64,000 nucleotides of DNA, taken from Cognatundibacterium aquatile. GTDB lineage: Bacteria; Pseudomonadota; Gammaproteobacteria; Burkholderiales; Burkholderiaceae_D. Location of the stretch: positions 124,001 to 188,000 of the forward strand of contig NZ_JACOFT010000002.1 of assembly GCF_014699135.1 (NCBI RefSeq), read 5' to 3'. A model generated the notes under the pieces. That model was given only the letters and a program-made list of their open reading frames with translations, was not told the DNA's origin and ran no database searches. Numbering within the stretch: the stretch's first letter is position 1; every line of letters begins with the position of its first letter. Of this stretch, positions 1 through 9,119 are shown piece by piece. The position numbers and the translations under genes were made by a program.

Positions 1-1
1 A

Positions 2-712
2 ACCTTTAGTCCTCTTTATCAGCAAATCAAAGCATTGATTACTCAGGGTTTGCAATCCGGAGAGTGGAAGCCGGGCGAGCTCATTCCCAGTGAGATGGAG
101 TTGGCGAGTCGCTTTAAGGTTAGTCAGGGAACGGTGCGCAAAGCAATCGACGAATTGTCTGCTGAAAATCTGGTGGTGCGTCGCCAGGGGAAGGGCACTT
201 TCGTTGCGACTCATCACGAGGCAAGAGCGCAGTTCCGTTTTCTCAGATTGGCGCCGGATGAAGGCGTGCCACATTATCCCGAAAATCAAATTATTGAAGT
301 CCGCCGTTTGCGGGCGCCGGCTGAGGTTGCGCGCTTGCTTGAGATTAAGTCCGGTGATTCTGTGGTCTTTATTCGTCGGGTTCAGTCATTTTCGGGTGTG
401 CCGACAATTCTCGATGATCTGTGGTTGCCGGGCTCTATTTTTAAGGGTTTGACGGCGGAGCGTCTGAATGAATATAAGGGACCGATGTACGGTTTGTTTG
501 AGACCGAGTTTGGTACGCATATGATTCGCGCTTCCGAGCAGATTAGGGCGGTCTGTGCTGACGATGTCGCTGCGCATTTGCTGCATGTGAATATGGGCAC
601 GCCGCTACTGAATGTTGAGCGTGTTTCTTTTACTTATGGTGATAAACCGGTGGAGTTGCGGCGAGGTTTATATTTGACGACCAGTCATCATTACCGGAAT
701 GAATTGAGCTAG
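2..712 (+). CDS. GntR-family (HutC/UTRA-type) transcriptional regulator, 5' end outside window
   Basis: The frame is open from base 2 (reading T-F-S-P-L-Y-Q-Q-I-K) into the TTG at 35, so the gene starts before the window and TTG 35 is not its start. The N-terminal part is a GntR winged helix: LYQQIK, then P-G-x-x-I-P-S-E at about 24-32, the recognition helix VSQGTVRKAIDEL, and the wing with RRQGKGTFVA. The rest (about residues 85-235) fits a UTRA ligand-binding domain, which puts it in the HutC/FarR subfamily rather than FadR. It lies immediately upstream of sdhC in the same direction, an arrangement common in Burkholderiales, so it may control the sdh operon; that is inference and the effector is unknown. 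Confidence 0.9.
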   Translation, partial: TFSPLYQQIKALITQGLQSGEWKPGELIPSEMELASRFKVSQGTVRKAIDELSAENLVVRRQGKGTFVATHHEARAQFRFLRLAPDEGVPHYPENQIIEVRRLRAPAEVARLLEIKSGDSVVFIRRVQSFSGVPTILDDLWLPGSIFKGLTAERLNEYKGPMYGLFETEFGTHMIRASEQIRAVCADDVAAHLLHVNMGTPLLNVERVSFTYGDKPVELRRGLYLTTSHHYRNELS

Positions 713-814
713 TGAATTGAGCTGGTTTTTGGGTGATTTTAGCCCGAGTCAGCTCAGCGCATAATCGTATTTAGTATTAAGATAGAGAAGTTTTGCAGAA
801 TGAGGTCATTTTTG

Positions 815-831
815 TTGGTGCAATGCACCAA
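815..831. promoter_or_regulatory. Perfect 8-1-8 palindrome upstream of sdhC (candidate operator)
   Basis: TTGGTGCA-A-TGCACCAA is an exact inverted repeat with a one-base centre, 55 bases upstream of the sdhC start and in the gap after the GntR gene. Position and symmetry suit an operator for a dimeric regulator, and the adjacent GntR protein is the obvious candidate. The arms are the reverse of the NtrC arrangement (GCAC-N-GTGC), so I do not read it as an NtrC site. No convincing -10/-35 pair was identified in 713-885. Confidence 0.45.
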
Positions 832-885
832 AATGAGCGAAAATTGCAGGGTTTTTGTACAGACTAGTTAATGGGGAGATTATTT

Positions 886-1293
886 ATGTCTGAAGTAGTG
901 AAAAACAGGCCGCGCTATGGAGTGATGCGCCTGGTAGATGCAACTGGATACCGCTTGCCGCTGGCGGGTGTGGTTTCTATTTTGCACCGCATTAGTGGAA
1001 TGTTGATGTTCTTGTTGTTGCCTTTCATTCTGTATTTGTTGGACAAGAGCGTTACTTCTGAGGTGTCGTTCGCGGAGTTGCAGCGTTTTACTTCCGGCGT
1101 ATTTGTTAAGTTGGTTATTCTCGCACTCGTCTGGGCCTATCTGCATCACTTTTGTGCAGGTGTACGCCATTTGATTATGGATCTTCACTACGGTCTTGAT
1201 AAGCATACAGCGCGTAAATCTGCTTTAAGCGTGTTGATCGTCAGTGTTTCTTTGGCTGCCTTGATCGGCTTGAAATTGTTTGGAGTATTTTAA
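886..1293 (+). CDS. sdhC: Succinate dehydrogenase cytochrome b556 subunit
   Basis: This is one of two membrane anchors of complex II; it helps bind heme b and ubiquinone in the inner membrane. I chose ATG 886 because GGGGAG (873-878) sits 7 bases upstream; the earlier in-frame ATG at 871 overlaps that Shine-Dalgarno. The protein is 135 aa with three hydrophobic segments. It shows the family signature HRISGM near residues 36-41 (quinone-site Ser/Arg region) and HHFCAGVRHLIMD, whose second His is the expected heme ligand. sdhD starts directly after its stop codon. Confidence 0.95.
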   Translation: MSEVVKNRPRYGVMRLVDATGYRLPLAGVVSILHRISGMLMFLLLPFILYLLDKSVTSEVSFAELQRFTSGVFVKLVILALVWAYLHHFCAGVRHLIMDLHYGLDKHTARKSALSVLIVSVSLAALIGLKLFGVF

Positions 1294-1662
1294 ATGGCAA
1301 ATAACAACATTGGCCCTAAGCGCCTCGTTGTAGGTGCACATTACGGTGTGCGTGATTGGCTGGCACAACGTGTTACGGCGATCGTCATGGCATCGTACAC
1401 AGTTATTTTGCTGGCGATGTTTTTGACGGGCAGTAACTTTACTTACGAAGGCTGGGCAGGAATTTTTGCTCAACAATGGTTTAAGTTGGCGACGTTTTCC
1501 GTAGTTATCTGCTTGTTGTATCACGCTTGGGTCGGTATGCGTGATGTCTGGATGGATTATGTGACACACAATGTGTTTGTTCGTCTGGTATTTCAGGTTG
1601 CCACTATTTTGTGGCTGGTTGCTAGTGCTGGTTATGCAGCACAGATTTTGTGGAGAGTATAA
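1294..1662 (+). CDS. sdhD: Succinate dehydrogenase membrane anchor subunit
   Basis: This is the second small anchor of complex II (122 aa, three membrane segments). The motif [15 protein letters not shown] contains the conserved His (second heme ligand) and the Asp-Tyr pair near the quinone site. The ATG follows the sdhC stop with no gap, indicating translational coupling. The last codons contain the GGAGA (1652-1656) that serves as ribosome-binding site for sdhA. Confidence 0.94.
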   Translation: MANNNIGPKRLVVGAHYGVRDWLAQRVTAIVMASYTVILLAMFLTGSNFTYEGWAGIFAQQWFKLATFSVVICLLYHAWVGMRDVWMDYVTHNVFVRLVFQVATILWLVASAGYAAQILWRV

Positions 1663-1664
1663 AA

Positions 1665-3440
1665 GTGGCTGCAATTAAATCCGCAATTCCTACCCGTCGT
1701 TTTGATGCGGTTATCGTCGGTGCTGGTGGTTCAGGCATGCGTGCTTCGTTGCAATTGGCTGAAGCTGGTCTGAATGTCGCGGTGCTCTCTAAGGTTTTTC
1801 CAACGCGTTCTCACACGGTTGCAGCGCAAGGTGGTATCGGTGCTTCTTTAGGGAATATGTCTGAGGATAACTGGTTCTGGCACATGTTTGATACTGTCAA
1901 GGGTGGTGATTACCTTGGCGATCAGGATGCAATTGAATTTATGTGTCGCGAAGCACCAAAAGTGGTCTACGAACTGGAGCACTTTGGTATGCCATTCGAC
2001 CGCAATGCTGATGGCACGATTTATCAACGTCCATTTGGCGGTCACACTGCTAATTTCGGTGAAAAGCCAGTTCAGCGCGCTTGCGCGGCTGCCGATCGTA
2101 CCGGTCACGCGTTGCTGCACACGCTGTATCAGCGTAACGTTCGCGCCCGTACACACTTCTTCGTTGAGTGGATGGCGATTGATCTGATTCGTGATGCTGA
2201 AGGCGATGTTGTTGGTGTCGTTGCGCTGGAAATGGAAACTGGCGAAGTGATGATGCTGGAAGCTAAGCAAACGATTTTTGCTACCGGCGGCGCTGGTCGT
2301 ATCTGGGCTGCTTCTACTAACGCATTTATTAATACCGGCGACGGTATGGGTATGGCTGCGCGGGCTGGTTTGCCTTTGCAGGATATGGAGTTCTGGCAAT
2401 TCCATCCAACCGGTGTTGCCGGTGCGGGTGTGTTGATTACTGAGGGCGTGCGCGGTGAGGGTGGTATTCTGGTGAATAGTCAGGGTGAGCGTTTCATGGA
2501 ACGCTATGCGCCAACACTGAAAGATCTGGCTCCACGTGATTTCGTTTCCCGTTCTATGGATCAGGAAATTAAAGAGGGTCGTGGCTGTGGTCCGAATAAA
2601 GATCACGTCATGCTGGATTTGCGTCACATTGGCGCTGACACTATTCAAAAACGTCTGCCATCCATTCTCGAAATTGCACATAAATTCGCGAACGTGGATG
2701 CAACCAAAGAGCCTATTCCTGTCGTTCCAACAATCCACTACCAGATGGGCGGTATTCCGACCAATATTCACGGTCAGGTTGTTACGACTAAAAACGGCAG
2801 CAATGAAATTGTCAATGGCTTGTACGCGATCGGTGAATGTGCCTGCGTATCTGTGCATGGTGCAAATCGTCTGGGTACAAATTCTTTACTTGATCTGTTG
2901 GTGTTTGGGCGTGCTGCGGGTAACCATATCGTTGCAAGCAACCTTAAAGCACGTAGCAATAAAGAGTTGCCTGCCGACGCGGCGGATGTTGCCTTGGAGC
3001 GTTTATCACGCATTGAAAACTCTACCGGTTCAGAGCGCGTTCAGGATGTGGCAAATGCCATCCGGAAAACGATGCAGCAGCATTGCGGCGTATTCCGTAC
3101 AGACGAGTTACTGCAAGAAGGCTACAAAGAAATTATGGAGCTTGATGAGCGCCGTAAGCATGTTTCGTTTAAAGATAAATCCAAAGTGTTTAATACAGCC
3201 CGTGTTGAAGCGCTGGAGTTGGATAACCTGATTGAAACAGCGAAAGCGACCATCACATCGGCGAATGCACGTAAAGAATCTCGTGGTGCGCACGCTCACC
3301 GCGATTATGAAAAACGTGATGACGATAACTGGATGAAGCATACCCTCTGGTATTCCGAAGGCAATCGCCTCGATTACAAACCAGTTGTGACTAAGCCTCT
3401 GACTGTTGAAACCTTCAAGCCAAAAGCTCGTACATTCTAA
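1665..3440 (+). CDS. sdhA: Succinate dehydrogenase flavoprotein subunit
   Basis: This subunit oxidises succinate to fumarate with covalent FAD on the cytoplasmic side. The start is GTG 1665, eight bases after GGAGA; an in-frame GTG at 1650 lies before this site and is less likely. The product is 591 aa, the usual size. Seen: dinucleotide fold [17 protein letters not shown] near the N-terminus, the flavinylation motif [10 protein letters not shown] whose His carries the FAD, the substrate region [21 protein letters not shown] read in parts, and the C-terminal [12 protein letters not shown] stretch. It is followed closely by sdhB. Confidence 0.97.
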   Translation: MAAIKSAIPTRRFDAVIVGAGGSGMRASLQLAEAGLNVAVLSKVFPTRSHTVAAQGGIGASLGNMSEDNWFWHMFDTVKGGDYLGDQDAIEFMCREAPKVVYELEHFGMPFDRNADGTIYQRPFGGHTANFGEKPVQRACAAADRTGHALLHTLYQRNVRARTHFFVEWMAIDLIRDAEGDVVGVVALEMETGEVMMLEAKQTIFATGGAGRIWAASTNAFINTGDGMGMAARAGLPLQDMEFWQFHPTGVAGAGVLITEGVRGEGGILVNSQGERFMERYAPTLKDLAPRDFVSRSMDQEIKEGRGCGPNKDHVMLDLRHIGADTIQKRLPSILEIAHKFANVDATKEPIPVVPTIHYQMGGIPTNIHGQVVTTKNGSNEIVNGLYAIGECACVSVHGANRLGTNSLLDLLVFGRAAGNHIVASNLKARSNKELPADAADVALERLSRIENSTGSERVQDVANAIRKTMQQHCGVFRTDELLQEGYKEIMELDERRKHVSFKDKSKVFNTARVEALELDNLIETAKATITSANARKESRGAHAHRDYEKRDDDNWMKHTLWYSEGNRLDYKPVVTKPLTVETFKPKARTF

Positions 3441-3452
3441 AGAGATAACACT

Positions 3453-4163
3453 ATGGCACGTACACTGAAATTTAAAATTTATCGCTATGATCCTGATAAG
3501 GATGCAAAGCCTTACATGCAGGATCTGACTGTTGAATTGCAAGATACCGACAAAATGTTGCTTGACGCATTGCAACGCATTAAAGCCGACGTTGATGATT
3601 CATTGGCTTTGCGTCGTTCATGCCGCGAAGGTGTGTGCGGTTCTGATGCGATGAATATCAACGGTAAGAATGGTCTGGCTTGCACTACCAATCTGAATGA
3701 ATTGTCTGAGCCTATCGTTTTGCGTCCTTTGCCAGGTTTGCCTGTGATCCGCGATCTGATCGTGGATATGACGCAATTCTTCAAGCAATACAATTCCATC
3801 AAGCCATACCTTATGAATGACTCTATCCCTCCGGAAAAAGAGCGTCTGCAATCGCCTGAAGAACGTGAAGAACTGGATGGCTTGTACGAGTGCATTCTTT
3901 GTGCTTGCTGTTCTACATCATGCCCATCGTTCTGGTGGAATCCTGATAAATTCGTAGGCCCTGCAGGTCTGTTGCAGGCATACCGTTTTATCGCCGATTC
4001 ACGCGATGAAGCAACTGCGCAGCGTCTGGATAATCTGGAAGATCCATATCGTTTGTTCCGTTGCCACTCAATCATGAACTGTGTTGATGTTTGCCCTAAA
4101 GGTCTGAACCCGACCCGGGCAATCGGCAAAATCAAAGAATTAATGGTTCGTCGCGCAGTCTGA
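3453..4163 (+). CDS. sdhB: Succinate dehydrogenase iron-sulfur subunit
   Basis: This subunit carries electrons from FAD to quinone through three clusters. All ligand motifs are visible: [11 protein letters not shown] with a later Cys (GLACTTN) for [2Fe-2S], [13 protein letters not shown] for [4Fe-4S], and [17 protein letters not shown] for [3Fe-4S]. The length is 236 aa, normal for the family. The ATG lies 12 bases after the sdhA stop with an AGAGA-type ribosome-binding site. Two hairpins follow before sdhE. Confidence 0.97.
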   Translation: MARTLKFKIYRYDPDKDAKPYMQDLTVELQDTDKMLLDALQRIKADVDDSLALRRSCREGVCGSDAMNINGKNGLACTTNLNELSEPIVLRPLPGLPVIRDLIVDMTQFFKQYNSIKPYLMNDSIPPEKERLQSPEEREELDGLYECILCACCSTSCPSFWWNPDKFVGPAGLLQAYRFIADSRDEATAQRLDNLEDPYRLFRCHSIMNCVDVCPKGLNPTRAIGKIKELMVRRAV

Positions 4164-4170
4164 TCAATTT

Positions 4171-4231
4171 GAAGTGGCGCTGTCAGGCGCCACTTCTATT
4201 TCATGCAGTTTTTTTTGAAGAGCTGCATGAA
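4171..4231 (+). other. Two consecutive perfect hairpins between sdhB and sdhE
   Basis: The first is GAAGTGGCGC (4171-4180) with GCGCCACTTC (4187-4196), a 10-bp stem with a 6-base loop. The second is TTCATGCAG (4200-4208) with CTGCATGAA (4223-4231), a 9-bp stem whose 14-base loop begins with eight T. The first stem with the later T-run could terminate or attenuate transcription after sdhB. The second could protect the 3' end or sequester the region before sdhE, whose start is at 4259. Confidence 0.6.
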
Positions 4232-4258
4232 ATGGAAGCATTAAAAGAGAAAGTAACT

Positions 4259-4540
4259 ATGTCTGAGCTTGCAGGAAATTCTCATCAAAGTGATCCAGTG
4301 AAGCGTGCTCGCCTTCGCTGGCGTGCGCGACGCGGATTGTTGGAAAACGATCTGATACTGACGCGATTTCTGGATATCAATGAAGAGTCATTAAGTGATG
4401 AAGAGGTGGATGCCTTCAGTCGCCTGATGGAATTGTCAGACAGTGTCCTGATGGACTTGATAATGGCGAAGAAAGAGCCGGAAGCAGAAGTGGATTTGCC
4501 ACATGTTCACGCTTTGCTCTCTCGTCTGCGGATTGCCTGA
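4259..4540 (+). CDS. sdhE: FAD assembly factor SdhE (SdhE/YgfY, DUF339 family)
   Basis: This small soluble factor is needed for covalent flavinylation of SdhA. The ATG at 4259 gives 93 aa, the family size; a longer in-frame reading from 4169 would run through the two hairpins and is rejected. The defining RGxxE motif is present as RRGLLEND near residue 25, followed by an acidic all-helical body (F-L-D-I-N-E-E, D-E-E-V-D-A-F). Its place directly after sdhCDAB supports the call. A weak AGAGA ribosome-binding site precedes the start. Confidence 0.92.
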   Translation: MSELAGNSHQSDPVKRARLRWRARRGLLENDLILTRFLDINEESLSDEEVDAFSRLMELSDSVLMDLIMAKKEPEAEVDLPHVHALLSRLRIA

Positions 4541-4603
4541 CTGGAAATGATTTTTTTTGTGTTTTTTTGATTAACGACTCACCTCTTATCTGAAGGAAGA
4601 GCC

Positions 4604-5908
4604 ATGACTAATTCTGAAACAAAAGCAACCCTCTCATTCTCTGATGGCTCGCCATCATTGGATATGCCGATTTACAAGGGATCGATTGGTCCTGATGTTA
4701 TAGACATCCGTAAGTTGTATGGCTCTACTGGCATGTTTACATATGATCCAGGTTTCATGTCGACTGCGGCATGTAATTCTTCGATCACCTATATTGATGG
4801 TGATAAAGGTGAGTTGCTGTACCGCGGCTATCCGATTGAGCAGTTAGCGGTTAACGGCGGTGATTTTCTTGAAACTTGCTATTTGTTGTTGAATGGTGAG
4901 TTGCCGACAGCAGAAGAAAAAGCAAAATTTGTTGCGACCGTGACTAATCACACGATGGTTCACGAACAGATGCAATTCTTCTTCCGTGGCTTCCGGCGCG
5001 ATGCGCATCCGATGTCTGTGCTGGTTGGTACGGTTGGTGCCTTGTCTTCGTTCTATCACGATTCCCTGGATATTAACGATCCTCATCACCGTGAAGTATC
5101 AGCGATTCGTCTGATAGCAAAAATGCCGACGCTGGTAGCTATGGCATATAAATATTCTATTGGTCAGCCTTTCGTTTATCCACGTAACGATTTGTCTTAC
5201 AGCGCGAACTTCATGCATATGATGTTCTCGACACCATGTGCAGAATACAAAGTCAATGAAGTTCTGGTTCGTGCTTTGGATCGTATCCTGATTTTGCATG
5301 CAGATCACGAGCAAAACGCATCGACATCGACAGTGCGTCTGGCTGGTTCTTCTGGTGCGAATCCATTTGCATGTATCGCTGCTGGTATCGCTTGCTTGTG
5401 GGGTCCTGCTCACGGCGGTGCAAATGAGGCTGCACTGAGCATGCTGGAAGAAATCGGCAGCGTCGATAATATTCCTAACTTCATCGCTCAGGTCAAAGAC
5501 AAAAACTCTGGCGTCAAGCTGATGGGCTTTGGTCATCGCGTTTATAAAAACTACGATCCACGTGCAAAACTGATGCGCGAAACTTGCTATGAAGTATTGC
5601 AAGAACTGGGTCTGCAAGATGATCCATTGTTTAAACTGGCAATGGCTTTGGAAAAAATCGCGTTGGAAGACGAATACTTCGTTAGCCGTAAGTTGTACCC
5701 GAACGTTGACTTCTACTCTGGTATCGTACAGCGTGCACTGGGTATCCCAACTGCCTTGTTTACTGGTATTTTCGCTCTGGCGCGTACAGTTGGTTGGATC
5801 GCTCAATGGAAAGAAATGATTTCTGATCCTGAGCAAAAAATCGGCCGTCCACGTCAATTGTTTGTTGGCGCCGCAAAGCGCGACGTTCCTGCGATCGATA
5901 AGCGTTAA
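4604..5908 (+). CDS. gltA: Citrate synthase (type I/II, hexameric bacterial type)
   Basis: It condenses oxaloacetate with acetyl-CoA. The 434-aa length and N-terminal beta domain ([20 protein letters not shown]) are typical of the long Gram-negative NADH-regulated form. Catalytic residues are in HADHEQNAS (first His), [14 protein letters not shown] (second His) and VDFYSGIV (Asp). AAGGA precedes ATG 4604. It follows sdhE by 63 bases, in the same direction, and is closed by a strong terminator. Confidence 0.97.
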   Translation: MTNSETKATLSFSDGSPSLDMPIYKGSIGPDVIDIRKLYGSTGMFTYDPGFMSTAACNSSITYIDGDKGELLYRGYPIEQLAVNGGDFLETCYLLLNGELPTAEEKAKFVATVTNHTMVHEQMQFFFRGFRRDAHPMSVLVGTVGALSSFYHDSLDINDPHHREVSAIRLIAKMPTLVAMAYKYSIGQPFVYPRNDLSYSANFMHMMFSTPCAEYKVNEVLVRALDRILILHADHEQNASTSTVRLAGSSGANPFACIAAGIACLWGPAHGGANEAALSMLEEIGSVDNIPNFIAQVKDKNSGVKLMGFGHRVYKNYDPRAKLMRETCYEVLQELGLQDDPLFKLAMALEKIALEDEYFVSRKLYPNVDFYSGIVQRALGIPTALFTGIFALARTVGWIAQWKEMISDPEQKIGRPRQLFVGAAKRDVPAIDKR

Positions 5909-5941
5909 TTCTGTTGATCAGCTACTGCACTGCAGCATCGA

Positions 5942-5974
5942 AAAAAGCGAGTCTTTGTGGCTCGCTTTTTTTTT
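5942..5974 (+). terminator. Rho-independent terminator after gltA
   Basis: AAAAAGCGAG (5942-5951) pairs with CTCGCTTTTT (5961-5970) around a 9-base loop, followed by more T. It ends the sdh-gltA transcript, so sucA needs its own promoter. Confidence 0.9.
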
Positions 5975-6202
5975 ATTCGTTAAATATGCTATGCTTCGGC
6001 TCAAATGTAAATTTTAGATGTTTTTTCGTTTTGGAATCAAAAAATATATTGTTATTGATGTGCGTTTTGACTCCGATACGAGAATAGTTTGAAACAAGCC
6101 CTTCCCCACAACTTGATGTGCAATCCGCTAACCGGTCAGGCCGTGTCGCGGAAGGTTAGACTAACCCGCTAATCTCGCGAAACGCGAAGAAAGGTGAGCA
6201 AG
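5975..6202 (+). promoter_or_regulatory. Promoter/leader region of the sucAB-lpdA operon
   Basis: This 228-base gap after the gltA terminator must hold the sucA promoter. The first half is AT-rich (TTAAATATGCTATGC near 5978-5993; TTTTGACTCCGATACGAG near 6066-6083), but I cannot pair a -35 and -10 with normal spacing. The second half is GC-rich with short inverted pieces (TCTCGCGAAACGCGAAG at 6173-6189) that may fold in the leader. No gene was found in it. Confidence 0.4.
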
Positions 6203-9058
6203 ATGATGCAACAATATAACGCTAATTCGTATTTGTTCGGCGGCAATGCGCCGTATGTAGAGGAACTTTACGAAGCGTATCTGAATAATCCCGGTTCTGT
6301 TCCTGAAAACTGGCGTGCGTATTTCGACGCCATGCAACACGTGCCAGCAGTTGACGGCTCCAGTAAGCCCGACGTTGCTCACGCACCCGTGATTGCTTCT
6401 TTTGCAGAACGTGCAAAACAAGGTCCTATCCGTGCCGTCAGCGCAAACGCCGATGCCGATATGGGTCGTAAGCGTGTTTTCGCGCAGCAACTGATTGCAG
6501 CTTATCGTTTCCTGGGTAGCCACTGGGCTAACCTTGATCCTTTGCAACGTCAGGAGCGTCCAGGCATCCCTGAGCTGGATCCTAGTTTTTACGGATTCAC
6601 CGATGCCGACATGGACATCAAATTCAATATCTCGAATACCTATTTCGGACCTGAATTAGCTTCTTTACGTGACCTGATTAATTTTTTACGTGATACTTAC
6701 TGCCGTTCCATCGGTGCCGAGTTCATGTATATCAGCGATCCAGCTGAAAAACGCTGGATACAGCAAAAACTTGAATCCATCCGTTCCACACCTTCCTTTA
6801 CTCCAGAGAAGAAAAAACACATTCTCGACCGTTTGACGGCTGCAGAAGGACTGGAACGCTATCTTCATACTAAATACGTCGGTCAGAAACGTTTTTCTCT
6901 CGAAGGTGGCGAAAGTTTCATCGCATCGATAGATGAAACAATTCAGCGCGCCGGTGAGCGCGGTGTCGAGGAAATCGTTATCGGTATGGCCCACCGTGGA
7001 CGTCTGAACGTTCTGGTCAATACTCTGGGTAAAATGCCTCAGGATTTGTTTGCTGAATTTGAAGGCAAACACGGTGACGACTTGCCAGCAGGCGACGTTA
7101 AATACCACCAAGGCTTCTCATCCGATATTTCTACTCCAGGCGGCCCGGTACATCTGTCGCTGGCATTTAATCCTTCCCATCTGGAAATCGTTAATCCTGT
7201 GGTTGAAGGCTCTGTCAAAGCGCGTATGGATCGTCGCGGTGACAAAGATGGCTCACAAGTATTGCCTATTCTGGTACATGGCGATGCCGCTTTCGCAGGG
7301 CAGGGCGTTGTGATGGAAACCCTGAATCTGGCGCAGACACGTGGCTACGGCACAGGTGGTACAGTGCATATCGTGATTAACAATCAAATCGGTTTCACGA
7401 CATCTGATCCACGCGATTCCCGTTCTACATTGTATTGCTCTGACGTCGTTAAGATGATTGAAGCACCGGTCTTGCATGTGAATGCGGATGACCCGGAAGC
7501 CGTTGTTCTGGCAACGCAAATTGCTCTTGATTACCGTATGGAATTCAAGAAAGACATCGTTGTTGATATCATCTGCTACCGTAAATTGGGTCACAACGAA
7601 CAAGATACACCAGCATTGACACAACCGCTGATGTACAAAAAAATCGGACAACATCCTGGTACGCGTAAATTGTATGCAGACAAGCTGGCTGCGCAAGGTA
7701 CGATTCCTGCTGATGGCGGCGATCAGATGGTTAAAGCTTATCGCGATGCGATGGATGCAGGTAAGCATACCCATGACCCTGTCATCTCCAACTTTAAAAA
7801 CAAATTTGCGGTTGACTGGATTCCATTCCTGAACCGTAAATGGACCGATGCTGCTGATACAGCTGTGCCGCTGACTGAGCTGAAACGTCTGGCTGAGCGT
7901 ATTACAGTTGTGCCTGAAGGCTTCAAACCTCATAGTCTGGTAGAAAAAGTTCTTGGCGACCGCGCTACGATGGGTCGTGGTGAAATGAATCTGGACTGGG
8001 GTATGGGCGAACACCTTGCTTATGCTTCTCTGGTTTCCTCAGGTTATGCAATTCGCCTGACAGGTCAGGACGCTGGTCGTGGTACCTTCGTTCATCGTCA
8101 TGCTGTTCTGCATGATCAGAAACGTGAACGCTGGGATGCTGGTACGTACATTCCTCTGCAAAATATCTCTGATAAACAGGCACCATTTACTGTTATCGAT
8201 TCCGTTTTGTCAGAAGAAGCGGTACTGGGCTTTGAATATGGTTATTCCACAGCAGAGCCAAACACACTGACTATCTGGGAAGCACAGTTCGGCGATTTCG
8301 CTAACGGTGCGCAGGTCGTGATCGATCAGTTCATCAGTTCCGGTGAAGTGAAATGGGGCCGTGCCTGCGGTCTGGTCATGATGCTGCCGCATGGTTACGA
8401 AGGTCAGGGTCCTGAGCATTCATCCGCTCGTCCTGAACGTTTCCTGCAATTGTGTGCAGACAACAATATGCAAGTCGTTCAGCCGACAACTGCAGCACAG
8501 ATTTTCCATCTGTTGCGCCGTCAGATGATTCGTCAGTTCCGCAAGCCACTCGTGATCATGACGCCGAAATCCTTGTTGCGTAACAAAGATGCAGGCTCTC
8601 CATTGTCTGATTTGGCAAAAGGCAGCTTCCATACTGTGATTGGTGAAGTTGACGAAACGATCGATGCGAAGAAAGTCAAACGCGTGATCGCTTGCTCCGG
8701 CAAGGTGTACTACGATCTGGTCAATGCACGTAAAGAGCGTGCGCAGACAGATACTGCGATCATCCGTGTTGAGCAGTTGTATCCGTTCCCACATAAGAGC
8801 TTCGCTGCGGAATTGAAAAAATTCCCTAACCTAGCAGAGTTGGTGTGGGCACAGGATGAACCGCAAAATCAAGGTCCATGGTTCCAGATTCAGCACAATA
8901 TTTTTGAAAGTCTGGAAGAAGGCCAGAAACTTGCTTACGCAGGTCGTCCAGCGAGTGCATCGCCAGCTGTCGGTTACTATGACAAGCACTATGCACAGCA
9001 AAAAGCATTGCTGGAAACGGCATTTTCCAAACTCAAGGGCTTTGTCCTGACTAAATAA
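6203..9058 (+). CDS. sucA: 2-oxoglutarate dehydrogenase E1 component
   Basis: This thiamine-diphosphate enzyme decarboxylates 2-oxoglutarate and succinylates the E2 lipoyl groups. The product is 951 aa from ATG 6203 (AAGGTGAG just upstream; the GTG at 6194 lies inside that site). Motifs: the N-terminal E2-binding helix (YLFGGNAPYVEELYEAYL), IGMAHRGRLNVLVNTLGK, the ThDP-binding HGDAAFAGQGVVMETLNL, and the transketolase-like LPHGYEGQGPEHSSARPERF. It is followed by a hairpin and sucB. Confidence 0.97.
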   Translation: MMQQYNANSYLFGGNAPYVEELYEAYLNNPGSVPENWRAYFDAMQHVPAVDGSSKPDVAHAPVIASFAERAKQGPIRAVSANADADMGRKRVFAQQLIAAYRFLGSHWANLDPLQRQERPGIPELDPSFYGFTDADMDIKFNISNTYFGPELASLRDLINFLRDTYCRSIGAEFMYISDPAEKRWIQQKLESIRSTPSFTPEKKKHILDRLTAAEGLERYLHTKYVGQKRFSLEGGESFIASIDETIQRAGERGVEEIVIGMAHRGRLNVLVNTLGKMPQDLFAEFEGKHGDDLPAGDVKYHQGFSSDISTPGGPVHLSLAFNPSHLEIVNPVVEGSVKARMDRRGDKDGSQVLPILVHGDAAFAGQGVVMETLNLAQTRGYGTGGTVHIVINNQIGFTTSDPRDSRSTLYCSDVVKMIEAPVLHVNADDPEAVVLATQIALDYRMEFKKDIVVDIICYRKLGHNEQDTPALTQPLMYKKIGQHPGTRKLYADKLAAQGTIPADGGDQMVKAYRDAMDAGKHTHDPVISNFKNKFAVDWIPFLNRKWTDAADTAVPLTELKRLAERITVVPEGFKPHSLVEKVLGDRATMGRGEMNLDWGMGEHLAYASLVSSGYAIRLTGQDAGRGTFVHRHAVLHDQKRERWDAGTYIPLQNISDKQAPFTVIDSVLSEEAVLGFEYGYSTAEPNTLTIWEAQFGDFANGAQVVIDQFISSGEVKWGRACGLVMMLPHGYEGQGPEHSSARPERFLQLCADNNMQVVQPTTAAQIFHLLRRQMIRQFRKPLVIMTPKSLLRNKDAGSPLSDLAKGSFHTVIGEVDETIDAKKVKRVIACSGKVYYDLVNARKERAQTDTAIIRVEQLYPFPHKSFAAELKKFPNLAELVWAQDEPQNQGPWFQIQHNIFESLEEGQKLAYAGRPASASPAVGYYDKHYAQQKALLETAFSKLKGFVLTK

Positions 9059-9065
9059 TGACGCG

Positions 9066-9092
9066 ACACTGCACCAGAAGCTGGTGCAGTGT
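9066..9092 (+). other. 12-bp perfect hairpin in the sucA-sucB gap
   Basis: ACACTGCACCAG (9066-9077) pairs exactly with CTGGTGCAGTGT (9081-9092) around the loop AAG, starting 8 bases after the sucA stop. It is followed by TTGGC and not by a T-run, so it looks like a processing or 3'-stabilising structure within the operon rather than a full terminator. The sucB ribosome-binding site (GGAGAG, about 9108) lies outside the stem. Confidence 0.65.
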
Positions 9093-9119
9093 TTGGCTAC
9101 CCGAATCGGAGAGTAAAAA

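Noticed and set aside
815-831. NtrC-type enhancer
   Set aside because: NtrC sites read GCAC-N7-GTGC; here the arms are in the opposite order with a one-base centre.
1848-2858. 336-codon frame antisense to sdhA
   Set aside because: sdhA is certain; no motif in the antisense product.
4169-4258. N-terminal extension of sdhE
   Set aside because: It translates the two hairpins; the family starts near MSEL.
4223-5908. Possible tRNA or ncRNA in TCA-block gaps
   Set aside because: No T-loop (GGTTCGA) or acceptor-stem pairing was found in any gap of the window.
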